This document shows, one piece after another, positions 6,185 through 7,610 of a stretch of 7,610 nt of DNA. Where the stretch lies: assembly GCA_024698065.1 (NCBI GenBank), contig JAILRR010000086.1, forward strand, positions 1 through 7,610, written 5' to 3'. This DNA comes from Bacilli bacterium (GTDB lineage: Bacteria; Bacillota_I; Bacilli_A; RFN20; CAG-826). The translations under genes were made by a program, and so were the position numbers. The notes below the pieces were generated by a model. It had not been told where the DNA came from. It made no database searches and saw nothing but the letters and a program-made list of their open reading frames with translations. Within the stretch, counting starts at the first letter, position 1. The number at the start of each line of letters is the position of its first letter.

Positions 6185-7045
6185 ATGCCTGGTTCATTAA
6201 GCAAAACCAAACATAGGATCTTAGCCATCCAAGGCACGGAAAAGACCACGAAAGCGATGGAACTCATCGCCACGGTCAAGACCAAACGCCTTAAGGATGC
6301 CTTCGAGAAGAGTAACTACTACATCGAAGAATACCAGAACCTCATGGGGATGCTTTTCAACCACGACAAAGAGACGATGTCGCATTATGGATGCCCTAAC
6401 AAAGGCGACCTTCCAACCCTCTATATCGTCATCTCTTCGAACATGGGTTTGTGTGGCGCTTACAATAGTAACCTCTTCAAATACGCTGACTCCATAATCA
6501 AGCCTTCTGACTACATCGTACCGATCGGTTCCAAGGCCACCCACCATTACGAGAGAAGTGAAAAATATACCAATATTGTCAGGGATTTTATGGAAGCTGA
6601 CCTGAGCCTAGACATGGAAAAACTCCGTTCTTTCTGCCTCAAACTCAAAGATGAGTTCAATAAAGAGAAATACAAAAACATCTGCATCATCTTCACCCAT
6701 TACGTGAATTCGATAACCTTCACTCCGCTGACCTTCCAGTTCCTTCCGGTTCAGATCACCCCAAAGAAATGGAAGAACGAATCATTCTGTCCTCCGATCT
6801 TCGATGAAGAACCTAGGACCCTTATTCATTCGCTCATGCCTGATTACCTCACGAGCGTGCTATATGGCAGGTTGCTCGAAAGCGAGCTAAGCGAACAAGC
6901 CTCTAGAAGAACGGCCATGGATAACGCTAACGACAACGCGGATGAATTACTCGCAAAACTGAATATCGAATATAACAAAGCAAGACAAAACGCCATCACT
7001 CAGGAAATCACCGAAGTGGTGGGTGGGGCTAATGCCCACGAATAA
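6185..7045 (+). CDS. atpG: F-type ATP synthase subunit gamma (central shaft)
   Basis: Subunit gamma, 286 residues, the rotating shaft that links the c-ring to the alpha-beta head. The N-terminal coiled-coil arm contains KTTKAMELIATVKTKRL (20-36), matching the family KITKAMEMVAAAKLRR pattern. The conserved SSNMGLCGAYNSNL (84-97) begins the globular Rossmann-like domain. The C-terminal arm, SEQASRRTAMDNANDNADEL (236-255) followed by YNKARQNAITQEITEVVGGA (263-282), is the most conserved part of gamma and is intact. No cysteine-pair regulatory insert of the chloroplast type is present. The ATG at 6185 is two bases after the alpha stop. AGGAG at 6167-6171 lies inside the end of alpha, with a somewhat long spacing of 13 bases, so reinitiation by ribosomes leaving alpha is likely. 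Confidence 0.97.
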   Translation: MPGSLSKTKHRILAIQGTEKTTKAMELIATVKTKRLKDAFEKSNYYIEEYQNLMGMLFNHDKETMSHYGCPNKGDLPTLYIVISSNMGLCGAYNSNLFKYADSIIKPSDYIVPIGSKATHHYERSEKYTNIVRDFMEADLSLDMEKLRSFCLKLKDEFNKEKYKNICIIFTHYVNSITFTPLTFQFLPVQITPKKWKNESFCPPIFDEEPRTLIHSLMPDYLTSVLYGRLLESELSEQASRRTAMDNANDNADELLAKLNIEYNKARQNAITQEITEVVGGANAHE

Positions 7046-7051
7046 AGGAGG
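7046..7051 (+). promoter_or_regulatory. Strong ribosome binding site of the beta gene
   Basis: AGGAGG directly follows the gamma TAA and sits 7 bases before the beta ATG at 7059, in the 13-bp gap between the genes. It supports that start over any later ATG and predicts efficient translation of this three-copy catalytic subunit. Confidence 0.85.
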
Positions 7052-7058
7052 AGAAGCC

Positions 7059-7610
7059 ATGAAGAAAGAAAAAGAACTTATTGGCAAAGTTGTTCAAGCT
7101 GTTGGACCGGTTATCGACGTCCGTTTCCCAGACAAACATCTTCCAGCCCTTTTGACGGCTCTTAAAATCACCCTCAAAGACGGTAAGACCCTTACCTGCG
7201 AGGTCATGCAGCACATCGGTGACGACACCGTAAGAAGCGTCGCTATGGGTGCGACCGAAGGCGTCGAGCGTGGCATGGAAGCCGTTGATACCGAAGCGCC
7301 TATCAGCGTCCCAGTCGGACCTTGCACCTTAGGCCGTATGTTCAACGTCCTTGGCGATCCAATCGACGACCTTGGCGGAGACTTCTCCAAAGAAGAACAT
7401 GATCCTATTCACCGTCTTGCCCCGTCTTTCTCCGAGCAAAAGGTTTCTAACGACATCCTTGAAACGGGCATCAAAGTCATCGACCTCCTTTGCCCATACG
7501 CCAAAGGCGGCAAAATCGGTTTATTCGGTGGCGCCGGCGTTGGTAAAACCGTTCTCATCCAAGAGCTAATCAGCAACATCGCCAGCGAACATAATGGTAT
7601 TTCCGTCTTC
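7059..7610 (+). CDS. atpD: F-type ATP synthase subunit beta (3' partial)
   Basis: The first 184 codons of subunit beta, which carries the three catalytic sites for ATP synthesis and hydrolysis. The frame is open to the right edge and ends exactly on a codon boundary. The visible N-terminus has the beta-barrel (GKVVQAVGPVIDVRFPD, 9-25), then GRMFNVLGDPIDDLG (92-106), ETGIKVIDLLCPYAKGGK (135-152) and the Walker A loop GGAGVGKT (157-164), with Lys163 and Thr164 as nucleotide ligands. The P-loop sequence distinguishes beta from alpha. Residue 145 is Cys in the LLCPY segment, where Ala or Val is common. The Walker B, catalytic Glu and C-terminal domain lie beyond the window. About 280-290 more codons are expected, then an epsilon gene. 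Confidence 0.98.
   Translation, partial: MKKEKELIGKVVQAVGPVIDVRFPDKHLPALLTALKITLKDGKTLTCEVMQHIGDDTVRSVAMGATEGVERGMEAVDTEAPISVPVGPCTLGRMFNVLGDPIDDLGGDFSKEEHDPIHRLAPSFSEQKVSNDILETGIKVIDLLCPYAKGGKIGLFGGAGVGKTVLIQELISNIASEHNGISVF

Noticed and set aside
6221..6547. 108-codon - strand frame opposite gamma
   Set aside because: It is antisense to conserved gamma sequence and has no ribosome site or domain.
1..7610. A previously undescribed system, mobile element, CRISPR array or RNA gene
   Set aside because: Reading both strands showed no direct repeat array, transposase, att-like repeat or tRNA-like fold. The genes form an ordinary ATP synthase operon with two housekeeping-like neighbours.

Overview
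The window is a stretch of bacterial chromosome with every gene on the + strand. It contains most of an F-type ATP synthase operon, preceded by two unrelated genes. Several features point to Bacillota or a close relative, probably an anaerobic lineage. The operon order is I-a-c-b-delta-alpha-gamma-beta, with one b gene and no b'. The nuclease-domain protein at the left edge looks like AddA, the Bacillota-type recombination helicase-nuclease. Most genes have strong GGAGG-type ribosome binding sites. Codons ending in C are favoured (ATC, TTC, CTC), and tryptophan is TGG with no in-frame TGA, so the standard bacterial code fits. I cannot name a genus; an uncultured gut or rumen Bacilli is only a guess.

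Layout. Positions 2-664 are the C-terminal end of an AddA-like protein, cut by the left edge. Six bases later, 671-1813 encodes a 380-residue helical protein that resembles the uncharacterised DUF5677 group. A 110-bp gap (1814-1923) holds a probable intrinsic terminator and a candidate promoter. The ATP synthase operon follows: an AtpI-like membrane protein (1924-2346), subunit a with a GTG start (2351-3250), c (3281-3532), b (3550-4098), delta (4108-4659), alpha (4656-6182), gamma (6185-7045) and the first 184 codons of beta (7059-7610). Epsilon is expected just past the right edge. No RNA gene, mobile element, CRISPR array or long repeat was seen.

How the genes work together. Subunits a, b and c form the membrane Fo motor. 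Delta and b form the peripheral stalk, gamma is the central shaft, and alpha and beta form the catalytic head. The AtpI-like protein probably assists assembly of the c-ring. The most informative feature is in subunit c. Glu24 in helix 1 and Glu57-Ser58-Thr59 with Tyr62 in helix 2 align without gaps to the sodium-binding residues of known Na+ c-rings. They match the two-carboxylate type known from Fusobacterium nucleatum, so the enzyme is predicted to couple to Na+. The same helix has a Leu in the normally glycine-rich packing motif. Subunit a has an unusually long stretch between its essential Arg and its conserved Gln. I found no convincing previously undescribed system; the sodium-type rotor and the uncharacterised neighbour gene deserve the closest look.
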